DNA of 64,000 nt from contig NZ_QFBC01000012.1 of NCBI RefSeq assembly GCF_003122325.1, positions 62,001 through 126,000 of the forward strand, given 5' to 3'. A program made the translations under genes and the position numbers. The stretch comes from Rhizobium album (GTDB lineage: Bacteria > Pseudomonadota > Alphaproteobacteria > Rhizobiales > Rhizobiaceae). Position 1 is the first letter of the stretch. Each line of letters begins with the position of its first letter. Positions 34,834 through 43,232 of this stretch are shown here, piece after piece. The notes under the pieces were generated by a model. That model ran no database searches. It saw only the letters and a program-made list of their open reading frames with translations, and was not told the origin of the DNA.

Positions 34834-36222
34834 ATGAACATCACCAATCACAAGTACAAGCTGCAGGAACTGCAGCAACTCGATGCTGCGCATTACCTGC
34901 ATCCTTTCACCGACCACAAGGAACTGCGCAACGCCGGTTCGCGGATGATCGTGCGCGGCGAGGGGCCGTTCATCTATGACAGCGAGGGCACCGAAATCCT
35001 CGACGCCATGGCCGGCCTCTGGTGCGTCAACATCGGCTACGGCCGCGACGAGCTGGCCGACGTGGCCGCCGAGCAGATGCGCGAGATGCCCTACTACAAC
35101 TCGTTCTTCAAATGCGCCACGCCGTCGCCGGTGCAGCTTTCGGCCAAGATCGCCGAAATCGCGCCGCCGAACATCGAACAGGTGTTCTTCGGTTCGTCCG
35201 GCTCGGAATCGAACGACACGGCCTTGCGGCTGGTGCGCCACTACTGGGCGCTGGAAGGCAAGCCGGAGAAGAACATCATCATCTCGCGGCAGAACGCCTA
35301 TCACGGCTCGACCGTCGCCGGCGCCTCGCTGGGCGGCATGTCGCACATGCACAAGCAACTGGGCGGTGCCGTGCCGAACATCGTGCACGTCATGGCACCC
35401 TACGCCTATGAACTGGCCGAACCAGGCGAAAGCGACGAGGCTTTTGGCCTGCGCGCGGCACGGACAATCGAGGATGCCATCCTGGCGGCAGGCGCCGACA
35501 AGGTAGCCGCCTTCATCGGCGAGCCGATCATGGGTGCGGGCGGCGTCAAGATCCCGCCGGCGAGCTACTGGCCGGAAGTCCAGCGCATCTGCAAGAAATA
35601 CGACATCCTGCTGATGCTCGACGAAGTGATCACCGGCTACGGCCGTACCGGCGAATGGTTTGCGGCAACCACCTTCGGCATCGAGGCCGACACGATCACC
35701 ACCGCCAAGGCGCTGACCTCCGGCTACCAGCCGCTTTCGGCGCTGCTGGTCGGCGAACGGATCGCCAAGACGCTGGTGGAGAAGGGTGGCGAGTTCTATC
35801 ACGGCTACACCTATAGCGGCCATCCGGTCTGCTGCGCCGTCGGTCTCAAGAACATCGAGATCATCGAAGAGGAAGGCCTGGTCGATCGCGTCCGCAACGA
35901 CACCGGTCCCTATCTCGCCGAACAGCTCGCCAAGCGCATCGCCGTGCATCCGCTGGTCGGCGAAACGCGCTCCGTCGGCCTGATGGGCGGCATTGAGATC
36001 GTCAAGGACAAGGCGGATCGCAGCCGCTTCCAGCCGGGCGGTTCGGCCGCCACCAAGGTGCGCGACCACGCCATCGCCAACGGCCTGATGATCCGCGCCA
36101 CCGACGACACGCTGATCATGTCGCCGCCGCTGATCTGGACCCGCGAGACCATCGACCTCGCCTTCGACCGTCTGCTCGTCGCCCTCGATCTCGCCGAGGC
36201 GGAGCTTGCCTCGCAGCGTTGA
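34834..36222 (+). CDS. Class III (omega) aminotransferase
   Basis: This 462-residue PLP enzyme belongs to the class III family acting on omega-amines or beta-alanine type donors with pyruvate as acceptor. Key segments are AMAGLWCVNIGYGRDELADVAAEQM (about residue 55), GSSGSESNDTALRLVRHYW (PLP phosphate binding), LMLDEVITGYGRTGEWF (Asp contacting the ring nitrogen) and the Schiff-base lysine in TTAKALTSGYQPLSALL. The ending and length are normal. It lies downstream of the TPP enzyme and is not obviously in an operon with it. A second, more distant member of the family occurs at 43233-44567. Confidence 0.9.
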   Translation: MNITNHKYKLQELQQLDAAHYLHPFTDHKELRNAGSRMIVRGEGPFIYDSEGTEILDAMAGLWCVNIGYGRDELADVAAEQMREMPYYNSFFKCATPSPVQLSAKIAEIAPPNIEQVFFGSSGSESNDTALRLVRHYWALEGKPEKNIIISRQNAYHGSTVAGASLGGMSHMHKQLGGAVPNIVHVMAPYAYELAEPGESDEAFGLRAARTIEDAILAAGADKVAAFIGEPIMGAGGVKIPPASYWPEVQRICKKYDILLMLDEVITGYGRTGEWFAATTFGIEADTITTAKALTSGYQPLSALLVGERIAKTLVEKGGEFYHGYTYSGHPVCCAVGLKNIEIIEEEGLVDRVRNDTGPYLAEQLAKRIAVHPLVGETRSVGLMGGIEIVKDKADRSRFQPGGSAATKVRDHAIANGLMIRATDDTLIMSPPLIWTRETIDLAFDRLLVALDLAEAELASQR

Positions 36223-36238
36223 TCTGAAATGATGGACT

Positions 36239-36267
36239 CCCCGGCCGGGATATTCGCCCGGCCGGGG
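36239..36267. terminator. GC-rich stem-loop after the aminotransferase
   Basis: An 11-bp perfect inverted repeat (CCCCGGCCGGG / CCCGGCCGGGG) with a 7-base loop lies 17 bases after the aminotransferase stop. It is symmetrical and could also serve the convergent EamA gene. The following sequence is not T-rich, so termination strength is uncertain. Confidence 0.5.
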
Positions 36268-36373
36268 AGGGGAACTTGTGACGGCCTTCGTTCAACCGCG
36301 GCCACCGGTCAGGACCGGAAAATCGCTCCATTCGAAAGCCGTCGAACGGCAGATATTCGGGCAGTCGGCGAAT

Positions 36374-37285
36374 TTACTGCAGTTCGAACAGCGATTGTTT
36401 TTCCGGACGCGGCTTGATCGTCGCCAGCACGACGCCGCCAAGCACGATGAAGGCGCAGCCGGTCGCGACGCCGACGGTCGGGATCTCGTTGAAAAACAAC
36501 AGCCCGATCAGCGAGGCGAAGATCAGCCAGCTGTAATCCACAGGGCCGACGACCGAAAGATCGGCCATGCGGTAACCACGAATGACGCAATATTGCGCGG
36601 CGATACCCATCGGCCCGAGAAGCACATACGGCAGCGCCTGCCATACCGTTACCGGCTGCCAGACGAACCAGGCGGGCACCGCCAGCAGCAGCAGGCCGAA
36701 GATGTTGACATGCAACATCACCACCATCGGCCGGTCGGATTGCGCCAGCAGCTTGATCATGATGCCTTCGACGGCCAGCAGCAGCGCCCCGAACAGGGCA
36801 AGCAGCGCAGGGGCGATGTAGGCGACGTCCACATGCCGGAAGGCGCCGCGCGAGGTGACGACGAGGGCAGCACCGGCAAAACAGGCGAGGATGCCGGCGA
36901 CATGCCGCCAGCCGAGGCGTTCGCCGAGGATCATCACCCCGAGCAGCACGACAAAAACGACGTAGAGCAGGCTGATCGCCGTCGCATCGACGATCGGCAT
37001 GTCGGTGGAGGACTGGATGATGGTCAGGCCGCCGGAAACGCCGAAGACCGTGCGGATGAAATGAAACAGCGGCCGTCCGCTGCGATAGGAGGACAGTTTC
37101 TGGCGCTGGAAGGAGGCCAGCACGATGAGTGTCGCAGCCCCGCCCATGTAACGCATGACGTTCACCTGCAGCGGCGGGGCGAGTTCACCGGCAAACTTGC
37201 CCGAGGCGAAGATGATCGAAAACAACGCCGTCGCAATGGTCACCCAGACGATCGCTTCCGCATTCCTGCTCCACCCAGTCTTCAT
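36374..37285 (-). CDS. EamA/DMT-family membrane transporter
   Basis: This 303-residue protein has two EamA domains and about ten membrane helices, as in the drug/metabolite transporters (RhaT/YdcZ-like). Repeat-specific segments are GGAATLIVLASFQRQKLSSYRSGRPLFHFIRTVFGVSGG and the second-half GPVDYSWLIFASLIGLLFFNEIPTVGVATGCAFIVLGGV. The likely role is export or import of small metabolites, but the substrate is unknown. It is convergent with the aminotransferase and 93 bases from the start of the CofD-like gene's end. No regulator is adjacent. Confidence 0.85.
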   Translation of the reverse strand: MKTGWSRNAEAIVWVTIATALFSIIFASGKFAGELAPPLQVNVMRYMGGAATLIVLASFQRQKLSSYRSGRPLFHFIRTVFGVSGGLTIIQSSTDMPIVDATAISLLYVVFVVLLGVMILGERLGWRHVAGILACFAGAALVVTSRGAFRHVDVAYIAPALLALFGALLLAVEGIMIKLLAQSDRPMVVMLHVNIFGLLLLAVPAWFVWQPVTVWQALPYVLLGPMGIAAQYCVIRGYRMADLSVVGPVDYSWLIFASLIGLLFFNEIPTVGVATGCAFIVLGGVVLATIKPRPEKQSLFELQ

Positions 37286-37378
37286 GTCGCGTCCCTGCCT
37301 CCGGGCCGCCTTTCTGCAACGCTACGAGACGGAAATCAAACGAGATTTTCTTCAGATAAGATTTGCCTGGACGCCGGT

Positions 37379-38527
37379 TCAGGCCGGAAGAAGGCCGGTG
37401 AGAATATCGGCGACCGCCTCGCCGTCATGCTGGCCGCGCTGCCAGGCATCTTCGTACTCGCCGAGCAGCAATTCGGCGCCGAGGTCGGCGCACATCTCGC
37501 GGATCGCGCCGTTGGGCACATAGGGCGTCGAGCCCAGCCGCTTTTCGAAGGGCAGGAATTGCCGGTTGGCGACGACATGCGTCAGCGGCACTGCTGTCCC
37601 GCCGGTACGTTTCCGCCAGGTGGCGGCAAAACTGCCGAGGAGATCGGCAAGGTCGCAGCCGCGGGTTTCCCGGCATTGCAGGATATTGCCGACGAACACC
37701 TTGCCCGCACGGATGTTGCCGGCCACCGCCTCGGCCACGCCGTCGATCAGCAAATGCGGCAGGATGCTGGTGTAGAAGCTCCCCGGCCCGAAGACGATCA
37801 GATCGGCTTTCTGCACCGCCTCAACGACCGCGCCGTTTGCCGCGATGCCGGCCGAAGCTTTGCCCGCGATCAAGGCGATCCGCTCGATGCCGGCAGCCGA
37901 ATCCGCCTCCCCCATCGTCGTGATCAGGTGTTGCTGCGGCAGTTGTTTGCCGTTGTTCAAGACGGCGCGCAACTCGATATCGTTCTGCAGTGAAGCGGGC
38001 CAGACATTGCCGGCGATGCCGCAGATCTTGCGGAACACAAAGATGGCGGTGTTGATATCCTTGTTGTGGGCGAGATAGGCGCCGGTGAGGATAAAGTTGC
38101 CGATGCTGCCGTTGCGGTAATCGAAGTTTTCGCCGGCGCGGCTGCGGAACAGGTTGAGATAGTTGAGGATGGCGGCCCGCAACCCCGGCGACATGCGCTC
38201 CAGCAGCGGATGGCGGCCTTCGGCATAAAATTCGAACTCGCAGAAGGCATCGCGGGGATCGGCCCCATCCGACAGCCGCGTATTGCACACCTTGACGACG
38301 TCGCCCGCCCGCCCCTCGCCATGCGCCATGGTCATCAGCGCCTGGCGGATATCGCCGACCGAGAGGATATCGAAGGATTGCCGGATGGTTTTCGAACTGC
38401 CGCCGCTGTCCCAGGCGGGCACGATGCGGGTGATGTCGAGCCCCTTGCGCGCCAGCGCCATGTTGATCGAGCGGCAGGCGCTGCCGCCGGAAAACAGCGC
38501 GATCTTCGGCACGGGCATTTGGGGCAT
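37379..38527 (-). CDS. CofD/YvcK (UPF0052)-family protein
   Basis: This 382-residue protein has the CofD-like fold: KIALFSGGSACRSINMALARKG at the start (nucleotide-sugar or phospho-lactate binding), PAWDSGGSSKTIRQSFDILSVGDIRQALMTMAHG, and VFGPGSFYTSILPHLLIDGVAEAV near residue 250. CofD itself makes coenzyme F420 precursors and YvcK controls carbon metabolism and cell-wall synthesis; this protein has neither the neighbours of F420 synthesis nor of the yvcJ-yvcK cluster. The start follows GGAGGATCATCG. Its function here is unknown. It is divergent from the TPP-riboswitch operon, with the shared promoter region between. Confidence 0.82.
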   Translation of the reverse strand: MPQMPVPKIALFSGGSACRSINMALARKGLDITRIVPAWDSGGSSKTIRQSFDILSVGDIRQALMTMAHGEGRAGDVVKVCNTRLSDGADPRDAFCEFEFYAEGRHPLLERMSPGLRAAILNYLNLFRSRAGENFDYRNGSIGNFILTGAYLAHNKDINTAIFVFRKICGIAGNVWPASLQNDIELRAVLNNGKQLPQQHLITTMGEADSAAGIERIALIAGKASAGIAANGAVVEAVQKADLIVFGPGSFYTSILPHLLIDGVAEAVAGNIRAGKVFVGNILQCRETRGCDLADLLGSFAATWRKRTGGTAVPLTHVVANRQFLPFEKRLGSTPYVPNGAIREMCADLGAELLLGEYEDAWQRGQHDGEAVADILTGLLPA

Positions 38528-38654
38528 CGATGATCCTCCGTCATGCCAACCGCACTAGCGATTTTCGGCCAGCAGTGCAATCGCCACCCGCAGGCGGTCG
38601 CAGAAATGCAAAATTCAGGGCTTGCCAAACTGGCTCCCGCCGTTCTAAGCAATA

Positions 38655-38744
38655 GGAACACAGGGGTGCTCCGTATTGCCGGGGCTGAGATTCGGTCGCA
38701 TGACCGTGGACCCTCAAGCTGATCTGGATAATGCCAGCGGAGCG
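38655..38744 (+). promoter_or_regulatory. TPP riboswitch (THI box)
   Basis: The sequence contains the consensus thi-box parts in order: AGGGGTGCTC, then GGGGCTGAGA (38681-38690), a variable arm, GGACCCTC (38708-38715), and the highly conserved CTGATCTGGATAATGCCAGCG (38719-38739). Binding thiamin diphosphate hides the ribosome site or ends transcription. It sits directly before ykoF, about 10 bases from its start, so control of translation start is likely. This fixes the following genes as a thiamin-related uptake operon. Confidence 0.95.
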
Positions 38745-38753
38745 AGGCGAGCG

Positions 38754-39362
38754 ATGTTTTCAGGCGCACAGATTTCCCTGTACCCGATGTCCGATGATTT
38801 TATCGGCGTCATCATGAATGCCCTTTCGGCATTGGACCCCTATCGCGACCGGCTGCGGATCGAGACCGACGACGTCTCGACGCTGCTGGTCGGCACACCG
38901 GACGTGCTGTTTGCGGCGATGCGCGATCTCTTCGTCGCCGCGGCCAAGACCGGCACCCATACCGTGCTGCATGCCACCATATCGCGCGGCTGCCCCGGCG
39001 AACCGGACGACCCAATCTGCCAGACACCGGCGCTCGGCGGACCGCTTTCGCCGCTTGCCGAACGCAAGCAGCAGGCACTGGCTGCCGTCGCCCAAACCCC
39101 GGTTTCCGGCCAGCCGACCGCCGCGCAATTCTCGCTCTATACGCTCGGCATTGACCAGCACATGGACGAAATCTACGGCTGCATCGATTTCATCAAATCG
39201 TCCGGCGTCTTCGACCGGTCGAAGAATTTCTGCACCAAGCTGCGCGGCGATGCCGGCGCCATCTTCGCGACGGTGCATGAAGCCTTCGTGCGTTTCGGGC
39301 CGCCGGCCGGGCATGTGACCATCGACCTCACCGTTTCCGCAAACAGCCCCACCCCGCTCTGA
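38754..39362 (+). CDS. ykoF: YkoF-family thiamin/HMP-binding protein
   Basis: This 202-residue protein matches the YkoF-like family, with two tandem copies of a ferredoxin-like fold (residues 1-95 and 120-202; compare AQISLYPMSDDFIGVIMNALSALDPY with AQFSLYTLGIDQHMDEIYGCIDFIKSSGVF). YkoF binds the pyrimidine part (HMP) of thiamin, and its gene is under thiamin control. There is no signal peptide. It is the first gene after the TPP riboswitch and precedes the ABC permease by 35 bases. Confidence 0.88.
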   Translation: MFSGAQISLYPMSDDFIGVIMNALSALDPYRDRLRIETDDVSTLLVGTPDVLFAAMRDLFVAAAKTGTHTVLHATISRGCPGEPDDPICQTPALGGPLSPLAERKQQALAAVAQTPVSGQPTAAQFSLYTLGIDQHMDEIYGCIDFIKSSGVFDRSKNFCTKLRGDAGAIFATVHEAFVRFGPPAGHVTIDLTVSANSPTPL

Positions 39363-39397
39363 CGCGCGGGCTGCGGCCGCTTTTCCGGTTTGGTTCG

Positions 39398-40207
39398 ATG
39401 TTTGCCTCATCCCGCCTGCGGCGCCTCGCCGCCTCGTTTCGTCAGCCATTTGCACGCGCCTTTCCGGCTATACTCGCCGTCGGGCTGCTGTATTTGGCCT
39501 GGGAGGCCTATGCCCGCTTCTCCGGCATTTCGCCCACGACCCTGCCCGCGCCCTCGCGCGTACTTGTCCAGGCCTATGAATACCGGGAAGCGCTCTGGGA
39601 CAATACGCTGCCGACGATCCGCGCCACGCTGCTCGGTTTCGCCTGCTCGCTGGCCGCCGCTTTCGTCTTTTCGGTGCTGATCGACTTCTTCCAGCCGCTG
39701 CGCCGGGCGCTGTTTCCGGTGTTCATCATCAGCCAGACCTTGCCGCTGGTGGCGATCGCCCCGCTGGTGGTGCTGTGGTTCGGTTTCGGGCTGACACCGA
39801 AAATCCTGCTGATCGCACTCGTGACCTTCTTTCCGATGCTGGTGGCGCTGACCGAAGGGTATGAGGCGACGGAAGAGGAGATAGAACAACTTCTCGCCTC
39901 CATGGGCGCGCCGCGCTGGAAACGCTTCCTGCTCGCCCGGCTGCCCTCCGCCCTGCCTTATTTTTTCGCCGGCCTGCGCATCTCCATCACCTATGCGGTG
40001 GTCGGCGCGATCTTCGCCGAATATGCCGGCTCGGCCAAAGGCCTCGGCATCTACATCCTCAACGCCAAGAACAATTTTCGCGCCGATCTCGTGCTCGCCG
40101 CGGTGCTGGTCAGCGCCATCCTCACCCTCGTCCTGTTTGCAGCGACGCTGCTCGTCCAGCGCCTCGCGATGCCCTGGACGCAAGGCCGGCGCGGAGGCCG
40201 CCGATGA
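39398..40207 (+). CDS. thiX: ABC permease for thiamin precursor (ThiX)
   Basis: This 269-residue permease belongs to the SsuC/TauC-like group used for formyl-aminopyrimidine and related compounds. The EAA loop reads EEEIEQLLASMGAPRWKRFLLARLPSALPYFFAGLRISITYA (about residues 150-195), which docks the ATPase. Placement after a TPP riboswitch and ykoF, and before the ThiY-like protein, identifies it as the thiamin-precursor system. The start ATG is the one giving the hydrophobic leader MFASSRLRRLAASFR. Confidence 0.88.
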   Translation: MFASSRLRRLAASFRQPFARAFPAILAVGLLYLAWEAYARFSGISPTTLPAPSRVLVQAYEYREALWDNTLPTIRATLLGFACSLAAAFVFSVLIDFFQPLRRALFPVFIISQTLPLVAIAPLVVLWFGFGLTPKILLIALVTFFPMLVALTEGYEATEEEIEQLLASMGAPRWKRFLLARLPSALPYFFAGLRISITYAVVGAIFAEYAGSAKGLGIYILNAKNNFRADLVLAAVLVSAILTLVLFAATLLVQRLAMPWTQGRRGGRR

Positions 40208-40968
40208 CGCCGCCGAGATTGGAGCTTCGCGGCATTTCCAGCGGCTACGGCGACATGCCGGTTCTGGACGATATCTCGCTATCCGTCGGGCGCGGCGAGT
40301 TCGTTTCCATCCTCGGCCCCTCCGGGGCCGGCAAATCCACCCTCTTCCGCCTGCTGACCGGGGCGATGGCGCCTAGAGCCGGCGAGATGTTTTTCGACGG
40401 CGCGCCGCTCGACCGCAATGCCAGACCCTTCGCCTTCATGCCGCAACGCGACGCGCTGATGCCGTGGCGGCGCATCATCGACAATACGACGCTCGGCCTT
40501 GAAGTGCAGGGCATGCGGCGCAGCCAGGCCCGAACGATCGTTGCCCCTTTCTTTCACGAGTTCGGGCTGGCCGGTTTCGAAAACCATTATCCGGCCGAAC
40601 TCTCCGGCGGCATGCGCCAGCGCGCCGCCTTGATGCGCACCGTTGTGCAGGGCCGGCCGATGCTGCTGCTCGACGAACCGTTCGGCGCGCTGGACGCCTT
40701 GACGCGCACGGCCATGCAGCGCTGGCTCGAGGAGATGCGTGCCCACCATGGCTGGACCGTCCTGCTGGTGACCCACGACGTGCGGGAAGCCGTCTATCTC
40801 TCCGACCGCATCTACGTGCTGTCGCCGCGCCCGGCGCGGGTCGTCCGCGAGATCGGCGTCCCCCTGCCTCGCCCGCGGCATCGGCACAATGCGCGCACCA
40901 ACGCCGCCGACATCGAAAACCTCATCCTCGAAACCCTGCTCGAACCCCATGAAGGACCCTCGCCATGA
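40204..40968 (+). CDS. thiZ: ABC ATPase for thiamin precursor (ThiZ)
   Basis: This 254-residue ATPase has Walker A GPSGAGKSTLFRLL (about residue 39), signature LSGGMRQRAALMRTV, Walker B LLLDEPFGALD and a switch His in LVTHDVREAVYL. It is of the nitrate/sulfonate/taurine type and partners ThiX. The start overlaps the permease stop by four bases (ATGA), and its own end overlaps the binding-protein start, so thiX-thiZ-thiY are coupled. Confidence 0.9.
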   Translation: MTPPRLELRGISSGYGDMPVLDDISLSVGRGEFVSILGPSGAGKSTLFRLLTGAMAPRAGEMFFDGAPLDRNARPFAFMPQRDALMPWRRIIDNTTLGLEVQGMRRSQARTIVAPFFHEFGLAGFENHYPAELSGGMRQRAALMRTVVQGRPMLLLDEPFGALDALTRTAMQRWLEEMRAHHGWTVLLVTHDVREAVYLSDRIYVLSPRPARVVREIGVPLPRPRHRHNARTNAADIENLILETLLEPHEGPSP

Positions 40969-41981
40969 CCATGCCGATCCTCACCCGCCGCGCCGCGCTT
41001 GCCTCCGCCGCCGGCCTTGCCCTCCTCGCCGTACCGCTCAGAGCACAGGACAGCACGCGGGTCACCGTCGCGCTCGACTGGACGCCGAACACCAACCACA
41101 TCGGCCTGTTCATCGCCCGTGACATGGGATTTTACCGCGATGCCGGCCTTGACGTGGAAATCCTGCCCTACACCGATACCTCGGCGGCGACGCTGGTCGC
41201 CAACCATGTCGCCGATTTCGGCATTCTCGGCTCGATCGGCCTGTTCACCCAGCGCACCGCCGGCGCCGATCTCGTCGCCGCCTATGCCGTCACACAGACG
41301 GAGACCGGCCGGCTGGTGTTCAAGGCCAACCGCAGCGACATCAAGAGCCCGAAAGATCTCGACGGGTTGACCTATGGCGGTTTCGGCAGCGCCTGGGAAA
41401 ATGCGCTGATCGGCTCGATCATCCGCCATGACGGCGGCAAGGGCACGTTCGAGACCGTGACGCTCGGCACCTCCGCCTACCAGGCGCTGGAAAACGGCGC
41501 GGTGGATTTCACCCTGGAGGTCTACACCTGGGAAGGCGTCAAGGCGGAGCTGGAAGGAGCGGCGCAACGCGCCTTCCGCTACGCCGACTACGGCGTTCCG
41601 GACGAACATACCGCCCTCATCGGCTCCAGCGACGCCTACCTCACCGCCAATCCGGACACCGCCCGCGCCTTCGTGGAGGCGACACGCAAGGGTTATGAAT
41701 TTGCGGTCGATCACCCCGACGAGGCGACGGACCTCTTGGTATCTGCCAGCAAGGACGCGCTGACCGACCGCACCTTCGTGCGCGCCTCGCTGCAGGCCCT
41801 GATCGACGGCCATTATTTCCGCACGGCGGACGGCATCACCGGCCGCATCGATCCCGCCAAGATGACGGCGATCGGCGATTACCTCTTCACATCGCAGATC
41901 CTCAAGGACGGTGAAGGCAAGGTGCTGGCGGAAAAGCCGGATTTTTCCGGCTATTTCACCAACCTGTTCTTCGGCGGCTGA
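40965..41981 (+). CDS. thiY: Periplasmic thiamin-precursor binding protein (ThiY, NMT1/THI5-like)
   Basis: This 338-residue protein has a twin-arginine-like leader (LTRRAALASAAGLALLAVPLRAQ) and the family hallmark VALDWTPNTNHIGLFIARDMGFYRDAGLDVEI. Further motifs include ADFGILGSIGLFTQRTAGAD and FTLEVYTWEGVKAELEG. ThiY binds formyl-aminomethyl-pyrimidine from thiamin breakdown and feeds it to ThiX-ThiZ for salvage. The start overlaps thiZ. It is the last gene of the riboswitch-controlled operon. Confidence 0.9.
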   Translation: MTMPILTRRAALASAAGLALLAVPLRAQDSTRVTVALDWTPNTNHIGLFIARDMGFYRDAGLDVEILPYTDTSAATLVANHVADFGILGSIGLFTQRTAGADLVAAYAVTQTETGRLVFKANRSDIKSPKDLDGLTYGGFGSAWENALIGSIIRHDGGKGTFETVTLGTSAYQALENGAVDFTLEVYTWEGVKAELEGAAQRAFRYADYGVPDEHTALIGSSDAYLTANPDTARAFVEATRKGYEFAVDHPDEATDLLVSASKDALTDRTFVRASLQALIDGHYFRTADGITGRIDPAKMTAIGDYLFTSQILKDGEGKVLAEKPDFSGYFTNLFFGG

Positions 41982-41992
41982 TGCAAAGGGAC

Positions 41993-42031
41993 AGCGGGTT
42001 TTCGCCTCCCTTCCAGTCGCGAAGACCCGCT
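41993..42031. terminator. Stem-loop between thiY and the convergent AI-2E family gene
   Basis: A 7-bp perfect inverted repeat (AGCGGGT / ACCCGCT), which can extend by weaker pairs, sits between the two convergent genes and reaches into the last codon of the minus-strand gene. It could act in both directions. There is only a short T-run, so confidence is moderate. Confidence 0.4.
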
Positions 42032-43085
42032 ATATGTCGGTTGCAGGCGTATCCCGCTCTTCGATGAAGATACCCCAGGCCGAGATGAAAAGCGCTGCGA
42101 TCAGCGGGCCGATGATGAAGCCGTTGATGCCGATCAGGGCAATGCCGCCGATCGTCGAGATCAGCACGACGTAGTCGGGAAGCCGCGTTTCCTTGCCGAC
42201 CAATGGCGGCCGCAGAAAGTTGTCGACCAGGCCGATGACCAGGACACCGATCGCCACGAGGATGATCGCCTTGATCCACACGCCGGTGAGCGCGAGATAG
42301 AGGGCGGCAGGCGCCCAGATGAGGGCGGCGCCGACCGCCGGCAGCAAGGACAGGACACTCATCAGCACGCCCCACAGGAACGCCGGCTCGATGCCCAGCG
42401 CCCAGAAGGCGACGCCGCCGATCGTTCCCTGCAGCACCGCGATGATGACGTTGCCGCGCACCGTCGCCCGGACCACGGAGGTGAATTTCGAGGTGAAACG
42501 AAGCGTATGCGCATCGCTGAGCGGCAGCGCCCGGCGAATGGCGCCGGCCAGATACCGGCCGTCGCGGAACAGGAAAAACAGGAGATAGAGCATCACGCCG
42601 AAGGTGATGAAGAATTGCAGCGTGTTCTGCCCGAAACTCAGCGCCCGCCCGGCAAAGAAGCTGCCGCCCTGCATCAATGTCGAGGAGATGCGGCTGCGCA
42701 GTTCCTCGACGCCTTGAAGATCCAGCGTCTCGATCCGCTCGCGGATGAAATCCGGCAAGGCCGCCATCAGTTGCTGGAACAGCAGGCGGAGGTCGATCTG
42801 GCCGCTTTCGATGCTCTGGTAGAGCTTGTTGCCCTGCTGCACCAGCGAACTGAGAATGACCAGACCCGGAATGATGACCAGGCCGAGGCAGATCAGCACC
42901 GAAAGTGCGGCTGCGCTGTTGCGCCGGCCGCCGAGGGCAGTCTCCAGCCGCGCATGGAGCGGAAAGAAGATGATCGCAAACACCACCGCCCAGAAGATCG
43001 CCGAATAGAACGGCAGGATCACCGCGGCAAAGGCGATGGTGACCAGGACGAGGAGGATATAAAAACTGACACGCTGGACGAACAT
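42030..43085 (-). CDS. AI-2E family (TqsA/YhhQ-like) membrane transporter
   Basis: This 351-residue protein has about eight membrane helices and the AI-2E transporter family pattern (FYSAIFWAVVFAIIFFPLHARLETALGGRRNSAAALSVLICLGLVIIPG at the N-terminus; LGQLKGTIGG-like and DNFLRPPLVGKETRLPDYVVLISTIGGIALIGINGFIIGPLIAALFISAW at the C-terminus). Members transport varied small molecules or ions; only a few export AI-2. The ATG follows AGAGGTCGC. It is convergent with the thiamin operon and shows no operon partner. Confidence 0.87.
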   Translation of the reverse strand: MFVQRVSFYILLVLVTIAFAAVILPFYSAIFWAVVFAIIFFPLHARLETALGGRRNSAAALSVLICLGLVIIPGLVILSSLVQQGNKLYQSIESGQIDLRLLFQQLMAALPDFIRERIETLDLQGVEELRSRISSTLMQGGSFFAGRALSFGQNTLQFFITFGVMLYLLFFLFRDGRYLAGAIRRALPLSDAHTLRFTSKFTSVVRATVRGNVIIAVLQGTIGGVAFWALGIEPAFLWGVLMSVLSLLPAVGAALIWAPAALYLALTGVWIKAIILVAIGVLVIGLVDNFLRPPLVGKETRLPDYVVLISTIGGIALIGINGFIIGPLIAALFISAWGIFIEERDTPATDI

Positions 43086-43232
43086 GCGACCTCTTTCCGC
43101 TGCGATTGCGGTGTTACGGTAGCATAGTTGTCGCCCGGCCGTCGGGGATCAACCGTCCGCGGCCGAATTTCTGCCGGAGCTTGAAGGCAGGGCAAGAAGG
43201 CCCGGAACCGGTCCGGACCTTCGCTTTTGTCT

